Below, piece after piece: positions 11,101-11,780 of a stretch of 11,780 nt of DNA. The notes beneath the pieces are model-generated. The model saw nothing but the letters and a program-made list of their open reading frames with translations. It was not told the DNA's origin and made no database searches. Source of the DNA: Discostella pseudostelligera (Eukaryota; Bacillariophyta; Thalassiosirophyceae; Thalassiosirales; Thalassiosiraceae); contig JALLBK010000596.1 in NCBI GenBank assembly GCA_036940085.1, forward strand, positions 1 to 11,780, written 5' to 3'. Position 1 is the stretch's first letter, and every line of letters starts with the position of its first letter. A program made the position numbers and the translations under genes.

Positions 11101-11351
11101 ACGAAAGTATTTTACATGGATTAAGCACGGCCAATTACAAAATTATAACCGTGCCGTTGCGCGAATATCAAATTCATGGTGCTACCGGTGCGGCACGGAG
11201 TGCATTACGAGGCATACCCGTGGGAGTACTCTGTCCGATTGCCGGTACATCCGAGGCAATTTCGTACACGTTGCTAGGACTACGAAATCAATTGAGACCG
11301 GATATTTGGAAGGAGGAGGAGGCTAATTTGCGTGGATTGGATTTCGATTAG
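5199..11351 (+). CDS. ATG2: Autophagy-related protein 2 (bridge-like lipid-transfer protein)
   Basis: A single open frame of 2050 residues, close to the length of vertebrate ATG2A/B. The N-terminus has the chorein signature: SWSW at 7-10, LLRRALGP at 18-25, then DLHQ and GKLVLVDVRLD. The C-terminal third is diagnostic. It has a CAD-type segment from about 1532 (IRDASLAFHFFDGCDW, later ILPLR and NQNALRFVRNFF near 1720-1740). It then has the family's C-terminal block: NICPLEDM near 1808, the FRGVVGG helix region, SHAYESILHGL near 1965, and IPVGVLCPIAGTSEA followed by LLGLRNQL. By family knowledge ATG2 spans endoplasmic reticulum and phagophore, moves phospholipids for autophagosome growth, and works with ATG9 and ATG18/WIPI proteins. 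The middle (about 400-1500) is poorly conserved and rich in Ser and Asp. Two low-complexity insertions break the C-terminal part: an acidic Ser/Asp stretch at about 1741-1771 and eight serines at 1939-1946. No intron is needed, unlike the neighbouring gene. The start is the first in-frame ATG and directly precedes the chorein motif. Confidence 0.95.
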   Translation: MSAYTKSWSWRDRFYALLLRRALGPILTPQSAVDLHQSIDAVDWSTGKLVLVDVRLDPSFLTSAIHKKGGHGSKGNEAKVGENGGDNSSGAVHNIAVYEASIRRCAIHLSLCNIDQRRNGEASSTARKATSMLLQSIFGTDNSTDNDGESVSGMALKVHIELEGLHIVLVPGRHPETHSETEWSTQSQQADVHLTPTSSDNDQGAPPASGFFSKLLNSAMKSLRLSIDISDVNIRLFSQYCFHSRGSIEATISGKGISENERASWVGLRVASARYYDLIETNNAETLDSGLVNGSRRPDGNRPDTINGDAEEERTTKEILVISKAMDWEGVIVDSGETVLGIEVNNRQSKLNAPILQCCGGKLRLRVFEKWSKSTEIQNSSFLSARQDIKVSLGQRMSADFNLCTMARTIAIAKAMTTLPDDDMSFADASDGDNYRSRAGTQDDSLPKPDVSPNHFLSNEFSKDAYDKIMKQYVEERHLARTRELRGGLLVPSFDESDQYSQIDREGISFDAFFDANDHSFSHYSEIIDDRIPKGGENDCQYTGGESDGCMKQTVIEFALSEFTVKVHFGSSTNKCTAHIMVPMDESIQSDDFVLLSIGDLGVIVSSTNSESKLNCCASHFDIESQITERQLSINEHLLRFRDEAGSESGGECVVSSPPCISLMTCLSDADAQSQIHAIQIDVSLLPFEVIYHDRAIRHLLDFVSILNQSESSQSDDRSNKSCDLHLSASCSSIVLLLPCEKDSNAILWKTKSSPLFRRHGYIDQGSDGGYALSIGVEINNITVYLSRKQALGNSDASSHLEQSKAVIAFNQMILFAAGSEIERGRKNRKFASFVPYRADLIALAGDGEDGSSILISYSTQMANRQSAFPIVLPLSSTKARQELDVSDDEIENIDGDTSTYTSDKHGIQALDPQYVLASEANEAERELVLNIPHIFFDCTSCEREELLGILSLCIEDFNSEPSGDYVMTYPTEAHVNGSNLLGLAINVDQISVVLHGPQIIDSNSYSLIMDNLKIHSLIDRSVRNIRCLCHDVTLYEMTNLSPTQQTINQRPISCDERCRRIRARLVTSPSSSARAILFRQKLYQSLSPETPSILIDLLLRGDDECNEMSVHVAMYDMTYRYIMNSQWAKNLCDLLGLTSKSDGSTEASPSMINLFLNLTDCNIDYTPSVALRTPSRLILRVGEIRFSSNIVTPSIIQSHNVSSTDLRLYICNHRQSYNEENSRLSCAQRHMRNADISVPESAKCLSGNIVGLDDGLCRLGFVNVAALDTLDTTMSTSIVDRIGRQKNDPAITVSSSMGKLSIFACHDSFSCLVATYNEWFVKATALSDEDLDKLRNSSESECLLPIGQQGPSTHLKNNDDCARMRNAATEGDIRSIGQQDNRDDIVSLDLTKSLLFQNYYTFDATATHQPQKQNHSTEHLAVTQRSEDNVSTSPCSIDDEWATVEHSFLQYSNIPLERDYTAEWIAKDAHARNDNTHRDAVAPVNAKSLSQTVKVYPQHIPVKPISDPFSVGRIANTENLGGIDVALPIGMRMIIRDASLAFHFFDGCDWVNDTPRQFKAQPKDRKQVLLGCLVDGNDVPGSNSSALQNVVPLPEERNARLQREIARRKLRRNPNKFFTIYLSGLKMKNDSYSEDCQEQCPTPNRLASSLALSVADFFICETISTGHPLKMVGEWINETDHPRDSSDGIIMLKMRTKHPRMRLSSDGKLMSDESRASLEILPLRCCLNQNALRFVRNFFASSSSPSDADHQESNDDNISEVDDGIISDDGIIDIFFELFKVKSCKLKVDYQPESMDIHSFREGNFIELLNICPLEDMILSLKPVEMSNLTGWGSVMNELSGRWLEDICSTQAHKFVTRASPFQPISNLSDPLAELAMVLIVPEGSLSDYFRGVVGGTTVFAGQVLLEALSTSAKLTRFAANQLNRQTVSATSLGTNGSSSSSSSSLHPPRRPRRIPRSALDTTSHAYESILHGLSTANYKIITVPLREYQIHGATGAARSALRGIPVGVLCPIAGTSEAISYTLLGLRNQLRPDIWKEEEANLRGLDFD

Positions 11352-11617
11352 AGTGTGATGCCATCAAAATGTATAATAATGAATAGAGTGTATATTCAGT
11401 TCTATTGTTCTCGTCGGTGTGTCCATTAATGAGAGGATAGCTTCCTCATTCCGCTCACCTTTCCCATCGCAACATCATGCTCCCAGCTCGACCGGCATCA
11501 ATAATTGCAGTACATCTTGTATGCGGAAATTAATAATCTATCCCTTCCCTCTTGCATTGACACAAGGCGATCCCTCGCTCATCCTTCATCTCCATCCTGC
11601 ATGATATAATATCCTCC
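11352..11617. other. 3' flank of ATG2 and upstream region of the next frame
   Basis: Only 266 bp separate the ATG2 stop from the next candidate start. I see no AATAAA; the AT-rich ATGTATAATAATGAATAG just after the stop may serve 3'-end formation. A short inverted repeat at 11428-11450 (AATGAGAGGA and TTCCTCATT around a small loop, one bulged A) could fold in the transcript. No RNA gene was recognised. Confidence 0.4.
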
Positions 11618-11780
11618 ATGCTCTCTCGACTCCAAACCGTAGACATTCTTCTCGCCACTTTCGCCACCCATTTATTCGCCAATTCTTCCCGCCAATTTTT
11701 CCTTAAATCGCCACATATTTCCCGCTATTTTCATACTCCTCTATTCATCCATACCAATACCGCCATCCGCCATCGCCACA
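11618..11780 (+). CDS. Partial 5' end of a possible mitochondrially targeted protein
   Basis: An ATG at 11618 opens a frame that runs unbroken for 54 codons to the window edge, so the gene would continue outside. The peptide begins MLSRLQTVDILLATF and continues with RQFFLKSPHISRYFHTP. It has one acidic residue in 54, several Arg, Lys and His, and many Ser and Thr, with RYFHTP resembling the region around a mitochondrial presequence cleavage site. The hydrophobic stretch near residues 9-21 could instead be a signal peptide. An in-frame TGA at 11558 lies upstream and no other ATG intervenes. The start context (T at -3) is not strong. No conserved domain is reached, so function is unknown, and a chance open frame in C/T-rich DNA is possible. 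E2F-like TTCCCGCC (11686-11693) and TTTCCCGC (11718-11725) lie within it. Confidence 0.4.
   Translation, partial: MLSRLQTVDILLATFATHLFANSSRQFFLKSPHISRYFHTPLFIHTNTAIRHRH

Noticed and set aside
11419..11604. Plus-strand 61-codon frame in the ATG2 3' flank
   Set aside because: It opens with a GTG, lies in the 3' flank, and has no recognisable motif.

Overview
The window looks like nuclear DNA of a stramenopile alga, most likely a diatom. The evidence is spliced genes with short introns (87-93 bp, GT...AG), compact spacing between genes on alternating strands, and a protein that fuses two formaldehyde-detoxification enzymes. The diatom call is an inference from gene content and style; no organelle or ribosomal marker is present.

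Layout, left to right. (1) Positions 1-1981 hold about 2 kb of low-complexity, purine-rich (GAT/GAG/CAG-rich) DNA on the + strand, with several tandem repeats and a 55-bp block present twice. No intact gene is visible. Protein-like peptides appear in shifting frames and end in a plausible C-terminus at 1979-1981, so I read the right half as a decayed + strand gene. (2) Positions 4504-2097, minus strand, hold a four-exon gene for S-formylglutathione hydrolase fused in frame to class III alcohol dehydrogenase (glutathione-dependent formaldehyde dehydrogenase). The join lies inside one exon. (3) Positions 4505-5198 are the divergent intergenic region, with three E2F-like GGCGGGAA elements within 70 bp and an AT-rich tract. 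(4) Positions 5199-11351, plus strand, hold an uninterrupted 2050-residue reading frame for ATG2, the autophagy bridge-like lipid-transfer protein. (5) Positions 11352-11617 hold the ATG2 3' flank. (6) From 11618 to the window edge is an open + strand frame that reads like the start of a mitochondrially targeted protein.

How the genes relate. In the fusion, the dehydrogenase half oxidises S-hydroxymethylglutathione to S-formylglutathione and the hydrolase half converts that to formate and glutathione, so two consecutive pathway steps sit on one polypeptide. ATG2 acts in autophagosome growth; its only visible link to the fusion gene is a shared divergent intergenic region. The best candidate for something unusual is the fusion enzyme, followed by the decayed repeat-rich locus on the left.
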